A stretch of DNA of 10,386 nucleotides from Rhodanobacteraceae bacterium (GCA_025924775.1 JAICHS010000069.1:1-10386), one strand, 5' to 3'. Counted from the first letter of the stretch, positions 1 to 7,383 are shown. Translations and numbers: made by a program. The notes: generated by a model from the sequence alone, not told the origin.

Positions 1-39
1 CAGCGCAACGGCAACCCGCAAGAGGATGGCCAACCATGA
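1..39 (+). CDS. 3' end of upstream gene (partial), probably another Bat-operon member
   Basis: Reading from base 1 gives an open frame ending QRNGNPQEDGQP and a TGA at 37-39. Its stop overlaps the batD start in the classic ATGA arrangement (36-39), which suggests translational coupling. The polar, Gln/Pro/Gly-rich tail fits the C-terminus of a BatB/BatC-type (VWA/TPR) protein, which commonly precedes batD, but only 12 residues are visible. The family assignment is inferred from context; the frame and the overlap are seen directly. Confidence 0.5.
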   Translation, partial: QRNGNPQEDGQP

Positions 40-1808
40 TGCGTTGCTGGTGGCTCGTGCTGCTGGTGTTGCTGGCGCCATTGGCGCAGGCGGCAAGCGT
101 GCATGCCTTTCTGGACCGCAACCACGTCAGCCTCGGCGACACCGTGACGCTCAACATCCAGTCCGATGGCCCGCTGGGTACGCCGGACCTGGCACCGTTG
201 CAGCAGGATTTCCAGGTACTCGGCACCTCCAGTTCCAGCAACGTGCAGATTGGCAACGGCAGGACCGTCCGCACGCAGCAACTCGGCATTGCATTGAAGC
301 CTTTGCATGCGGGCACCCTGACGATTCCATCGCTGGACGTGGGCGGCGTGCGCACGTCGCCGCTGACGCTGCAGGTGGGCGCGGCGGCGTCGGGTGGCAG
401 CGGCAAGACGGGCGACCCGGTGTTCATGCAAACGAGCGTGCTATCGAGTTCGCCCTACGTCGGGCAGCAGACGGTGTACACCGTGCGCGTGTTCTACCTG
501 CCGGGCGTGAATGGTTCGCTCAGCGAACCCACCGCCGATGGTGCGCGCCTGGTCAAGCTGGATCGCGACCACAGCTACATGGTCGATCGCGACGGTTACG
601 CCTACCGTGTGAGGGAGTACGCGTGGGCGCTCATCCCGCAGCGCGCGGGCGCGATCACGATCCAGGGGCCGACGTTCCAGGGACAGCAACTGACCGCGGG
701 CAATCCGGGCGCGTGGCTCAACAATCCCAACGCGTTGTTGAACGGGCAGGTGCCGGGCCTTGGCGCGCAGGTCGGTGCGATCGCGCCCGCGGCCCACATC
801 GATGCCCGCGCGGCGCCGGCCAACGCGGGCCAGCCTTGGCTGCCCGCGCAAGATGTGCAGTTGACGTTGAGTGGGCTGCCCTCCGACGGCAAGGCGAAGG
901 CGGGCGTGCCGGTGACCGTGACGCTCAGCATCAGCGCCAGCGGCCAGCCCGCCGATGCGCTGCCGGAACCGGAGTTGCCCGCGATCGCGGGTGCACGCGT
1001 GTATCCCGACCAGATCCGGGACAGCACCGACGACAGCGGCCAGTGGTTGCAAGGTACGCGCACGCGCAGCTTCGCGATCGTGCCGCAGCGCGACGGCCGG
1101 CTTGCGTTGCCTGCCATCACCTTGAACTGGTGGGATGTGGCGCACGACCGCGCGGCGCAAGCCAGTGTGCCGGCCAGCAGTTTGCAGGTCAGCGGTGCTG
1201 TGCCGGCCCCTGCCAGTGCGGCCCCGCCACCGGCCTCGAGCGCGTCGCCGGGTCAGCCATCGGCGCCCGCGGCGAGCACTATTGCGGGGGCCCCCGCGCT
1301 GGCGCATGGCGGCAACCCGCAAACGTTCTGGCGCAACGCGGCGTTGCTGAGTGTCGCCCTGTGGCTGCTGGCGATCGTCGTGGCCGCCGTGTGGTGGTGG
1401 GTGCGGCGGAAAGCGCCTGCCCGCCACGCTGATGATCCGGGTCACGAGTCGGGCCGCGTCGCGCCGGAGACCGCGACGCACGCTGCCGCCGACACCAAGG
1501 CCCTGCAGGCGCGCGCGCTTGCAGCAGCACAAGCCGGGGACACCGCAGCCTGCGAGCATGCATTGCTGGCGTGGGCGCGCGCCATCCGTCCGGACGTTTC
1601 CAATGCGACCAGCCTGCGCGCGGCGTTGTCCGCTCCAGAGCAACTCGAAGCGCTGGACGCATTGCAGCGTGCGCGCTGGCAGGGTTGCGACGGGGCCGCG
1701 GCCTGCGCCGCGATCGCGCGGGCATTCGCAAAAGGGCTTGCGTGGCGGGCCAAGCTGAAGCCGGATGCCGGCGACGCGTCGGGGTTGCCGCCGTTGTATC
1801 CATCGTAG
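36..1808 (+). CDS. batD: BatD family protein (Bat/aerotolerance operon)
   Basis: This 590-aa protein has an N-terminal signal peptide (residues 1-19, cleavage likely after AQA). A long periplasmic region of repeated beta-sandwich modules follows, typical of BatD (for example HAFLDRNHVSLGDTVTLNI near the start). A Pro/Ala/Ser-rich linker (about 390-425) leads to one transmembrane helix (about 434-456, ending WWWVRRK). A helical Ala-rich cytoplasmic domain of about 130 residues completes it, as in gammaproteobacterial BatD. BatD proteins are encoded with MoxR AAA+ ATPases and VWA-domain BatA/BatB proteins and are linked to oxygen tolerance or envelope stress; the biochemical role is unclear. 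The start at 36 overlaps the upstream stop (ATGA) and has AGAGGA at 21-26 as ribosome binding site; the ATG at 39 is the alternative. The gene is convergent with the macro-domain gene. Family call firm, function only by family. Confidence 0.9.
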   Translation: MMRCWWLVLLVLLAPLAQAASVHAFLDRNHVSLGDTVTLNIQSDGPLGTPDLAPLQQDFQVLGTSSSSNVQIGNGRTVRTQQLGIALKPLHAGTLTIPSLDVGGVRTSPLTLQVGAAASGGSGKTGDPVFMQTSVLSSSPYVGQQTVYTVRVFYLPGVNGSLSEPTADGARLVKLDRDHSYMVDRDGYAYRVREYAWALIPQRAGAITIQGPTFQGQQLTAGNPGAWLNNPNALLNGQVPGLGAQVGAIAPAAHIDARAAPANAGQPWLPAQDVQLTLSGLPSDGKAKAGVPVTVTLSISASGQPADALPEPELPAIAGARVYPDQIRDSTDDSGQWLQGTRTRSFAIVPQRDGRLALPAITLNWWDVAHDRAAQASVPASSLQVSGAVPAPASAAPPPASSASPGQPSAPAASTIAGAPALAHGGNPQTFWRNAALLSVALWLLAIVVAAVWWWVRRKAPARHADDPGHESGRVAPETATHAAADTKALQARALAAAQAGDTAACEHALLAWARAIRPDVSNATSLRAALSAPEQLEALDALQRARWQGCDGAAACAAIARAFAKGLAWRAKLKPDAGDASGLPPLYPS

Positions 1809-1887
1809 GCATCCACTCCGGTGTGATCAGGTCGGTCCCGGAGTTTGCGGGAACGCGCTTACACGCGGCTCGACAGCCTTGCGCAAT

Positions 1888-1914
1888 CCCCATCGCGCGT
1901 AGGCGCGCTCCTAC
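1888..1914 (-). repeat. REP-like palindromic repeat between convergent genes
   Basis: On the minus strand the sequence begins GTAGGAGCGCGC and ends GCGCGATGGGG. Read on the + strand, GCGCG (1895-1899) and CGCGC (1904-1908) pair around a TAGG loop. It resembles the abundant GTAGGAGCGCGC-type interspersed repeats of Xanthomonadaceae and pseudomonads. It lies between the ends of batD and the macro-domain gene and may act as a weak bidirectional transcription barrier, although there is no U-tract. The macro-gene stop codon lies inside it. Confidence 0.6.
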
Positions 1915-2462
1915 GAGAGCGTGTCTGCCACTTCGACGTGCAACCGCGTAGCCGCGCGCTGCCATGCCTCTGCCATGCCGGCATCGAACGCACACAGTAC
2001 GATGCGGTGGGGCGTGTGCAGGCGGTGTTGCTCTTCGGCCAGCACGGCCAGTGCCACGCCTGCGGCCGCGTCACGCGGATAGCCGTACACGCCGCAACTG
2101 ATCGCCGGAAACGCGATGCCATCGATGCCTTGGGCCCGTGCCAGGGACAGCGCGTTGCGATGGCAGCTTGCCAGCAGTGCGGGCTCGTCGTGGTCGCCGC
2201 CGCGCCACACCGGCCCGACGGTGTGGATCACCCACCGCGCTGGCAGCTTGAACCCCGGCGTCAAGCGCGCGGCGCCGGTCGGGCAGCGCACGCCCGGACG
2301 CACTTCCGGAATGTCGCGGCAGGCCGCCAGCAATTGCGGGCCCGCCGCGCGGTGGATGGCGCCGTCAACCCCGCCACCCCCCAACAGCGTTTCGTTCGCC
2401 GCGTTGACGATGGCGTCGATACGCAGGGTGGTGATGTCGCCCCGGATGATTTCGATACTCAT
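1911..2462 (-). CDS. ymdB: Macro-domain protein, O-acetyl-ADP-ribose deacetylase (YmdB-like)
   Basis: The 183-aa protein is a single macro domain close in length to E. coli YmdB (177 aa). It shows the ADP-ribose binding start GDIT (8-11), the catalytic-loop signature IVNAANETLLGGGGVDGAIH (18-37) with Asn23 and Asp33 matching the catalytic Asn/Asp of YmdB, the HTVGPVW strand, and the phosphate-binding loop FPAISCGVYGYP. The family hydrolyses O-acetyl-ADP-ribose and removes mono-ADP-ribose from acidic side chains; YmdB also modulates RNase III in E. coli. It is a cytoplasmic enzyme. The ATG at 2462 has a GGGGA ribosome binding site that lies inside a hairpin repeat. The gene is downstream of mscL on the same strand with a 70-bp gap and probably has independent function. 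The stop codon is supplied by a REP-like repeat. Confidence 0.92.
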   Translation of the reverse strand: MSIEIIRGDITTLRIDAIVNAANETLLGGGGVDGAIHRAAGPQLLAACRDIPEVRPGVRCPTGAARLTPGFKLPARWVIHTVGPVWRGGDHDEPALLASCHRNALSLARAQGIDGIAFPAISCGVYGYPRDAAAGVALAVLAEEQHRLHTPHRIVLCAFDAGMAEAWQRAATRLHVEVADTLS

Positions 2463-2465
2463 GGT

Positions 2466-2515
2466 TTTTCTTCCCCTGCTCGCGGGGGAAGATGCCGCAG
2501 GCGGATGGGGGAAAG
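2466..2515 (-). repeat. Interspersed hairpin repeat (CTTCCCC/GGGGAAG type)
   Basis: CTTCCCC (2470-2476) and GGGGAAG (2485-2491) form a perfect 7-bp stem with an 8-nt loop, followed by a G-rich arm to about 2512. On the minus strand it reads CCCCCATCCGCC...CATCTTCCCC..., the same layout as the element at 6143-6189 (CCCTCATCCGGCC...CACCTTCTCCC). It fills the gap between mscL and the macro-domain gene and contains the latter's Shine-Dalgarno sequence. Confidence 0.6.
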
Positions 2516-2532
2516 CGTGCGCGGCGTTCGGG

Positions 2533-2931
2533 TCAGTTCGAGCGCTGCTTCAACAGATCGCGGATCTCGGTCAGCAGCACCACGTCGGGCGCGGCCGCGG
2601 CCGGCGCCGCTTCCTTCTTCGGCATGGCCCGCTCCAGCATCTTGATGACGACGAAAATGGCCAACGCAATGATCAGGAAGGTAATGATGGAGTTGATGAA
2701 GACGCCGTAATTGATGGCAACCACTTTCTTGGGATCGGGCGAGTCCTGGATGATCCATTTCAACTTGGAGAAATCAATGCCGCCGGTGATCCAGCCGATC
2801 GGCGGCATGATGATGTCGTTGACCAGCGAGGTGACGATCTTGCCGAACGCGCCGCCGATGACCACGGCGACGGCCAGATCGACCACGTTGCCACGCATGA
2901 CGAACGCTTTGAAGTCCTGGGCGAAGCTCAT
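2533..2931 (-). CDS. mscL: Large-conductance mechanosensitive channel MscL
   Basis: The 132-aa protein has the usual length (E. coli MscL 136 aa) and aligns from end to end. It has an amphipathic N-terminus, MRGNVVDLAVAVVIGGAFGK (12-31) as the pore-lining first helix, the NDIIMPP loop, a periplasmic loop, a second transmembrane helix (about 75-97), and the conserved cytoplasmic bundle VLLTEIRDLLK near the C-terminus after an Ala/Pro linker. Leu19 and Val23 match the hydrophobic gate; residue 22 is Ala rather than the Gly of E. coli, as in many homologues. It forms a homopentamer in the inner membrane that opens on hypo-osmotic shock to release solutes. AAGGAG at 2938-2943 is a strong ribosome binding site 6 bases before the ATG. 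A candidate promoter lies at 2988-3017. Confidence 0.97.
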   Translation of the reverse strand: MSFAQDFKAFVMRGNVVDLAVAVVIGGAFGKIVTSLVNDIIMPPIGWITGGIDFSKLKWIIQDSPDPKKVVAINYGVFINSIITFLIIALAIFVVIKMLERAMPKKEAAPAAAAPDVVLLTEIRDLLKQRSN

Positions 2932-2987
2932 TGCGTACTCCTTGAAGTGGAAGTGGGCCGTGCCGCCCCTGCCCCGCCGGCGCGCTT

Positions 2988-3017
2988 AATTTAGGCACGC
3001 CCGCGCAGTGCGCGCAA
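2988..3017 (-). promoter_or_regulatory. Candidate sigma-70 promoter of mscL
   Basis: On the minus strand TTGCGC (3012-3017) and TAAATT (2988-2993) are spaced by 18 bases and lie about 57 bases before the mscL start. The A/T-rich hexamer stands out in otherwise GC-rich DNA. Pattern match only. Confidence 0.4.
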
Positions 3018-3071
3018 GCGGGGTTTCCGCCCCCTCCTTTCAATGGGGCGGCCGGAGGCGGGATGGGTTCT

Positions 3072-3761
3072 TCAGACGATGCGCCCCTCCAGCATGGCGA
3101 TGCCCTTGAGTTCGGCACGGAAGCGGTCGCCGCGCGCAAGCGGCCCCACGCCTGCGGGCGTGCCGGTGAAGATCAGGTCGCCGGGCTTGAGTTCGAACAG
3201 CTTCGACAGCTCCGCGATGATTTCCGGCACCGGGAAAAGCATGTCCGCGATGTCGGTGTCCTGGCGCACCTCGCCATTGATCGCAAGCGACAGCCGCGCA
3301 TGCGTGGGGTGGCCGGTTTCTCTGGCCGCGCGCAGCGCCGATACCGGAGCCGAGTGGTCGAAGCCCTTGGCGACGTCCCAGGGCAAACCTTTTGCCTTCA
3401 TCGCCGCCTGCAGGTCGCGGCGGGTCAAGTCCAGGCCGACGCCGTAACCGAATACGCAATCCAGGGCGTGTGCCGCGTCGATGTCGCGGCCGCCCTTCGC
3501 CAGTGCGACCACCATTTCCACCTCGTGATGGAAATCGTGCGTCGCCGTGGGGTAGGGCACGTTGCCGCCCTCCGGTACCAGGGCGTCGGCGGGTTTGGTG
3601 AAGAACACCGGGTTGGCCCGGCTCACCGTCTGGGCACCCATCTCCTTGGCGTGCGCCGCGTAGTTGCGGCCAATGGCGTAGATGCGGTGGACGGGAAAGC
3701 GCTGGTCACTGCCGTGGATCGGCAGGCTCGGAATGGCGAGTGGATCGAATGCGAAAGACAT
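3072..3761 (-). CDS. Fumarylacetoacetate hydrolase family protein (acylpyruvase/fumarylpyruvate hydrolase-like)
   Basis: The 229-aa protein is a single FAH catalytic domain, the size of YcgM/FAHD1-type members. It has IYAIGRNYAAHAKEMG (27-42), FFTKPADALV (53-62), the metal-binding HHEVEMVVAL with Glu80 and Glu82, the third ligand Asp111 in GYGVGLDLTRRDLQ, the AKGFDHSAPVS loop, and GDLIFTGTPAGVGP near the end. The family uses Mg or Mn to cleave C-C bonds in acylpyruvates or fumarylpyruvate, or to decarboxylate oxaloacetate. The exact substrate cannot be read from the sequence, and no aromatic-degradation genes are adjacent. The open frame extends further upstream to 4109, but the ATG at 3761 is chosen because homology starts there and CGGAGT precedes it at proper spacing. 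It is divergent from the exporter operon. Confidence 0.9.
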   Translation of the reverse strand: MSFAFDPLAIPSLPIHGSDQRFPVHRIYAIGRNYAAHAKEMGAQTVSRANPVFFTKPADALVPEGGNVPYPTATHDFHHEVEMVVALAKGGRDIDAAHALDCVFGYGVGLDLTRRDLQAAMKAKGLPWDVAKGFDHSAPVSALRAARETGHPTHARLSLAINGEVRQDTDIADMLFPVPEIIAELSKLFELKPGDLIFTGTPAGVGPLARGDRFRAELKGIAMLEGRIV

Positions 3762-3785
3762 GCTGCGGACTCCGGCAAAGGTGCG

Positions 3786-3823
3786 ATTGTAGGGGGCCGG
3801 CGGCCGACGCATGACAGCTGTCA
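3786..3823 (-). promoter_or_regulatory. Candidate promoter and palindromic operator in the divergent intergenic region
   Basis: On the minus strand TACAAT (3786-3791) is a good -10 element, about 25 bases before the FAH-family start codon. No clear -35 is visible. Where one would lie there is a perfect 12-bp palindrome, TGACAGCTGTCA (3812-3823), also about 100 bases upstream of the adaptor gene start. Palindrome and -10 are seen; their role as operator and promoter is inferred. Confidence 0.4.
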
Positions 3824-3921
3824 GGCGCGACGCTTGATGGCTGACCATGGAGGCGGCAACGGTGGTACGCCATGCTGTGGCAGACTTGCGGAGCCAACGA
3901 TGGCGCGCATGGGGACGACAG

Positions 3922-5154
3922 GTGAGCGACGATCCATCCGGACGCGATTTGCTGCACGAGCTGCGCATCGACCGCGCGGCGCGCGACGACGACGAGTCGC
4001 CGCGGCGCTGGCCGTGGATCGTGGGGGCGGTAATCGTGTTGCTGATCCTTGCTGGTGGCGTCGCAGCGTTCGCGCTGCGCGGGCATGCGGCAACCGTCAC
4101 GACCAGCACCGCGGTGGCGGCGGCATCCGGCAGCGACGCGGCCGTGCTGCAGGCGACCGGCTACGTGGTTGCGCGCCGGCAAGCCACGATTTCGGCGCAG
4201 ATCATTGGCACGCTGACCTCGGTTTCGGTCGAAGAGGGCGAGCACCTCAAGGCTGGCCAAGTGCTCGCGCGTCTGGACGATACCCAGTACGTAGCGCAAC
4301 TGGATGCCGCGCAGGCGCAGGACGCGGCGGCGCGGGCGCAGATCGTGAAGGCGCGTGCCACGTTGAAGCAGGACCAGGCCGATGCGGCGCGGATGAACGC
4401 GGTGGTCGCGCGTGGTTATGTATCCAAACAGGCCGCGCAGCAGGCGGATACCCAGGTTGCGACCGACCAGGCGCTGCTGGATGCCGCGATCAAGCAGGCC
4501 GCCGCCGCGGCGGCCGACGTGAAGCTGGCCAAGGTCAACGTCGGCTACACCGTGATCCAGGCGCCGTTTGCGGGCGTGGTGACCGTCAAGGATGCAGAGG
4601 TCGGCCAGATCGTGTCGCCGTACACGGTGGGTGGCGGCGGGATCGCCACCGTCGTGGACATGAATTCACTGGAAGTGGATGTGGACGTCAACGAGACCTA
4701 CATCAGCCGCGTCGTGCCCGATATGCCGGTGCAGGCGGTGCTGGACGCGTACCCCGACTGGAAGATTCCCGCGCACGTGATCGCGATCATCCCTAGCGCC
4801 GACAAAAGCAAGGCCACGGTGAAGGTGCGCATCGCGCTGGACCAGAAGGATCCGCGCGTCATCCCGCAGATGGGCGTGCGTGTGTCGTTCCTGGAAAAGA
4901 AGGATGCCAACCGCAAACCGTTGCCGGGCGTACTGGTGCCGAAATCGGCGATCGTGCAGCGTGACGGCAAGGATGTGGTGTTCGTGGTGAAGGGTGGCCG
5001 CGCCGAGCGCACGGCCGTCACCACGGGCGCCGACTTCTCGGATTTGAAGCAGGTGACGCAGGGTTTGAATGCGGGGGCCGAAGTGGTGACCACGCCGGCC
5101 GAGGATTTGAAAGGTGGCGAGAAAGTGCAGGTAAAGGCGAGCGGTGGGCAATGA
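3922..5154 (+). CDS. Periplasmic adaptor (membrane-fusion) subunit of ABC/RND-type efflux, MacA-like
   Basis: The 410-aa HlyD/MacA-type protein has a short acidic cytoplasmic tail (1-31), one transmembrane anchor (about 32-52, WPWIVGAVIVLLILAGG), a biotinyl-lipoyl-like half motif (SVEEGEHLKAGQVLARLDD, about 98-116), and an Ala/Gln-rich coiled-coil hairpin (about 126-203). The second lipoyl half (YTVIQAPFAGVVTVKDAEVG) and the beta-barrel and membrane-proximal domains follow. Such subunits link an inner-membrane transporter to an outer-membrane channel. The GTG at 3922 with GGGGA at 3911-3915 is preferred; an in-frame ATG at 3847 would add 25 residues without a clear ribosome binding site. The next three genes encode an ABC ATPase and two permeases, so the partner is an ABC exporter rather than an RND pump. 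No outer-membrane factor is visible. Confidence 0.88.
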   Translation: MSDDPSGRDLLHELRIDRAARDDDESPRRWPWIVGAVIVLLILAGGVAAFALRGHAATVTTSTAVAAASGSDAAVLQATGYVVARRQATISAQIIGTLTSVSVEEGEHLKAGQVLARLDDTQYVAQLDAAQAQDAAARAQIVKARATLKQDQADAARMNAVVARGYVSKQAAQQADTQVATDQALLDAAIKQAAAAAADVKLAKVNVGYTVIQAPFAGVVTVKDAEVGQIVSPYTVGGGGIATVVDMNSLEVDVDVNETYISRVVPDMPVQAVLDAYPDWKIPAHVIAIIPSADKSKATVKVRIALDQKDPRVIPQMGVRVSFLEKKDANRKPLPGVLVPKSAIVQRDGKDVVFVVKGGRAERTAVTTGADFSDLKQVTQGLNAGAEVVTTPAEDLKGGEKVQVKASGGQ

Positions 5155-5188
5155 CCGGCGCGAGTCAATCGGTAGTGGTTGGCCTGGA

Positions 5189-5229
5189 AACCGATTCCGG
5201 GTTCGCCCTTTCGGGCGCCCCGGAATGAC
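5189..5229 (+). repeat. Dispersed palindromic repeat, copy A (ATTCCGGG...CCCCGGAAT)
   Basis: ATTCCGGGTTCGCCC (5194-5208) pairs with GGGCGCCCCGGAAT (5213-5226) around a TTTC loop. The outer arms ACCGATTCCGGGTTCGCC and GCGCCCCGGAATGAC recur exactly, in inverted orientation, at 8810-8860 with a different central loop. It lies in the gap between the adaptor and ATPase genes. Confidence 0.75.
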
Positions 5230-5253
5230 GAAGCGCTGCGGGCGAGCGCTTCG
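5229..5253. repeat. Perfect inverted repeat (hairpin)
   Basis: CGAAGCGCT (5229-5237) and AGCGCTTCG (5245-5253) are perfect 9-bp complements with a 7-nt loop, directly after the previous palindrome and flanked by GGAATGACG and GGATGACG. It could attenuate or stabilise the transcript between the adaptor and ATPase genes. Confidence 0.6.
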
Positions 5254-5264
5254 GATGACGATGG

Positions 5265-5282
5265 GTGTGCGGGTGGGCACAC
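5265..5282. repeat. Short hairpin before the ATPase gene
   Basis: GTGTGC (5265-5270) and GCACAC (5277-5282) pair around GGGTGG. It is the third hairpin in succession in this 170-bp gap. Short enough to occur by chance in GC-rich DNA. Confidence 0.35.
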
Positions 5283-5324
5283 CGCAATGACCAGAGCAAC
5301 AAAATTCTTCGCGAGGTAACGACG

Positions 5325-6065
5325 ATGAACGCAGCTGTTGCGGAAATGCAAGACGGCAACCAGACGGCAGGTGACAAGCAGCCGCTGGTCCAGATACGCG
5401 GCCTGTCCAAGACCTACACGCGCGGCAAACAGAAACTCGAGGTGCTGCACCACATCGACCTCGACATCGCGCGCGGCGACTTCTTCGCGCTGATGGGGCC
5501 GTCGGGTTCCGGCAAGACCACGCTGCTGAATTTGATCGGCGGGCTGGATTCGCCGACCGACGGCAGCCTCGTGGTGGGGGGCAAGCGCATCGACAAGATG
5601 GGCGAGGGCCAGCTGGCACGCTGGCGCGCCAGCAACGTCGCTTTCGTGTTTCAGTTCTACAACCTGATGCCGGCGCTGTCGGCGCAGAAAAACGTGGAGC
5701 TGCCGCTGCTGCTCACCAAGCTGTCGGGTGCCAAGCGCAAGAAGAACGCGGCGATCGCGCTGCAACTGGTGGGCCTGGCCGATCGCGCCTCGCACAAGCC
5801 GAGCGAACTGTCGGGCGGCCAGCAGCAGCGCGTCGCGATCGCCCGGGCCATCGTGTCCGACCCGACTTTGCTGGTGTGCGACGAGCCAACCGGCGACCTG
5901 GACCGCCAATCGGCGGAAGAAGTGTTGACCCTGCTGCAGCGGCTCAACCGCGAGCACGGCAAGACCATCGTGATGGTGACGCACGATCCCAAGGCCGCCG
6001 AGTACGCCTCGCATACCTTGCATCTGGACAAGGGCACGCTGGTGGAGCACTCGGTGTCAGCTTGA
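5325..6065 (+). CDS. ABC transporter ATP-binding protein (LolD/MacB-type)
   Basis: The 246-aa cytoplasmic ATPase has all motifs in order: Walker A GPSGSGKT (58-65), Q-loop Gln110 followed by FYNLMPALSAQKNVELPL, signature LSGGQ (162-166), Walker B LLVCDE (182-187) with the following D-loop GDLD, and H-loop His220 in MVTHD. The sequence belongs to the LolD/MacB/FtsE-like export subfamily (FQFYNLMP and DEPTGDLD are typical). It should power the two permeases encoded downstream. The ATG at 5325 has GAGG at 5313-5316; the frame is open upstream to 5265 but homology and ribosome binding site favour 5325. Unlike MacB, the ATPase is not fused to the permease. Confidence 0.93.
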   Translation: MNAAVAEMQDGNQTAGDKQPLVQIRGLSKTYTRGKQKLEVLHHIDLDIARGDFFALMGPSGSGKTTLLNLIGGLDSPTDGSLVVGGKRIDKMGEGQLARWRASNVAFVFQFYNLMPALSAQKNVELPLLLTKLSGAKRKKNAAIALQLVGLADRASHKPSELSGGQQQRVAIARAIVSDPTLLVCDEPTGDLDRQSAEEVLTLLQRLNREHGKTIVMVTHDPKAAEYASHTLHLDKGTLVEHSVSA

Positions 6066-6070
6066 AAGAA

Positions 6071-6189
6071 CCCCTCTCCCACCGGGAGATGGGTAGGGGT
6101 GAGGGTCCGGCTCTTGCGTGATGTCAGGGATTGCGCGGATCCGAACCCTCATCCGGCCCTTCGGGCCACCTTCTCCCGCAGGGAGAAGG
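6071..6189. repeat. Inverted pair of interspersed hairpin repeats
   Basis: Left copy (6071-6110) has TCTCCC-ACC-GGGAGA followed by GTGAGGGTCCGG. Right copy (6141-6189) reads CCGAACCCTCATCCGGCC, a small GGCCC-TTC-GGGCC hairpin (6155-6167), and a perfect 9-bp stem CCTTCTCCC-GCA-GGGAGAAGG (6169-6189). The reverse complement of the left copy parallels the right copy (CCGGACCCTCACCC...TCTCCC...GGGAGA), so the pair forms one large imperfect palindrome in the gap between the ATPase and first permease genes. A related copy sits at 2466-2515. Confidence 0.65.
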
Positions 6190-6219
6190 GAACAGCGATG
6201 GAGTCGTGAGGGCGCGCAC

Positions 6220-7383
6220 ATGAAATATTTCCATCTGGTCTGGGCGGCGCTGATGCGGCGCAAGACGCGCACGATCTTCACCGTGGTGTCGGTGCTGGCG
6301 GCATTCCTGTTGTTCGGGATGCTCGATTCCGTGCGCACGGCGTTTGCCGACGCCGGCAACCGTGTCAGCGGCGCCAGCCAGTTGATCACGATGAACAAGC
6401 TTGGACTGGGCAGCCAGTTGCCGCTCAGCATGCAGTCGCAAATCGAGCGGGTGCCAGGGGTGCAGGCGGTCACGCACATCGACTGGTTTGGCGGCATCTA
6501 CCAGGATCCCAAGAATTTTTTCCCGAACATGGCGGTCGGCTCCAACATTTTCGCGGTGACGCGCGACGTCACGTTGCCGCCGGAGCAGTTGCAGGCGTTC
6601 CAGACCACTCAGGACGGCGCGGTCGTCGGCGCAGCACTGGCCAAGAAGTTCGGCTGGAAGATCGGCGACAAGATTCCGCTTGAGGCGACCATCTGGCCCA
6701 AGAAAGATGGCAGCAACACCTGGACGTTCACGCTGGTCGGCATCTTCCACGCGAACAAGGCCGGCGACGTGAACGCCGAAAGCCAGATGCTGTTCCGCTG
6801 GAAGTATTTCGACGAGGCGCGCCAGTTCGGCAAGGGCAGCGTAGGTTGGTACCAGGAACAAATTGCCAGCCCCGACCAGGCCGAGCGCATCGCGCGTGCG
6901 ATCGACGCCATCAGCGCCAATTCCGACCATGAGACCAAGACCGAGACCGCCAATGCATTTGCATCGTCCTTCATCAGCCAGTTCGCCAACATCAGCCTGA
7001 TCGTCAGCGGCATCATGGCGGCGGTGTTCTTCACGCTGCTCCTGTTGACCGGCAACACCATGGCCCAGGCGGTGCGCGAGCGCATCCCCGAACTCGCGGT
7101 CTTGAAGACCATCGGGTTCTCCAACCGCAGCGTGCTGTCGCTGGTGTTGGCCGAGGCGGTGTTCCTGGTGGTGATCGGCGGCGTACTCGGGATGTTGCTG
7201 GCGATGGCGGTGGTCGGCGGGCTGAAGGCCAAGATGGGCAACACGTTGCCGATGGCCAACGTGGCCGGTTCCATCTGGGGCGAGGCGATCGTGCTGATGC
7301 TCGTGATCGGGGTGATCGTGGGCGTGTTGCCTGCCTTGCGGGGAATGCGATTGAAGATTGTCGACGCGCTTGCCGGACGTTGA
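6220..7383 (+). CDS. ABC transporter permease 1 (FtsX/MacB-type)
   Basis: This 387-aa permease has the four-helix layout of the FtsX/MacB superfamily. TM1 follows a basic MRRKTRT segment (about 18-36), then a periplasmic MacB-like domain (about 40-250, with WFGGIYQDP), then TM2 (about 256-278), TM3 (about 304-333) and TM4 (about 353-372). The coupling segment MAQAVRERIPELAVLKTIGF lies between TM2 and TM3, where these permeases contact the ATPase. The ATG at 6220 with GAGGG at 6208-6212 is chosen; the open frame reaches back to 6118 through repeat DNA. It is 10 bp upstream of a second, divergent permease gene, so the membrane unit is probably a heterodimer. The exported substrate is unknown. 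Confidence 0.88.
   Translation: MKYFHLVWAALMRRKTRTIFTVVSVLAAFLLFGMLDSVRTAFADAGNRVSGASQLITMNKLGLGSQLPLSMQSQIERVPGVQAVTHIDWFGGIYQDPKNFFPNMAVGSNIFAVTRDVTLPPEQLQAFQTTQDGAVVGAALAKKFGWKIGDKIPLEATIWPKKDGSNTWTFTLVGIFHANKAGDVNAESQMLFRWKYFDEARQFGKGSVGWYQEQIASPDQAERIARAIDAISANSDHETKTETANAFASSFISQFANISLIVSGIMAAVFFTLLLLTGNTMAQAVRERIPELAVLKTIGFSNRSVLSLVLAEAVFLVVIGGVLGMLLAMAVVGGLKAKMGNTLPMANVAGSIWGEAIVLMLVIGVIVGVLPALRGMRLKIVDALAGR

Noticed and set aside
441..1643. 400-codon open frame on the minus strand inside batD
   Set aside because: It is antisense to a clear BatD protein, rich in Arg/Gly/Ala with no recognisable motif, as expected for shadow frames in GC-rich DNA.
3847..3921. Longer adaptor start at the upstream ATG (3847)
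   Set aside because: No ribosome binding site; the extra 25 residues look unlike the family, whereas GTG 3922 has GGGGA at good spacing.
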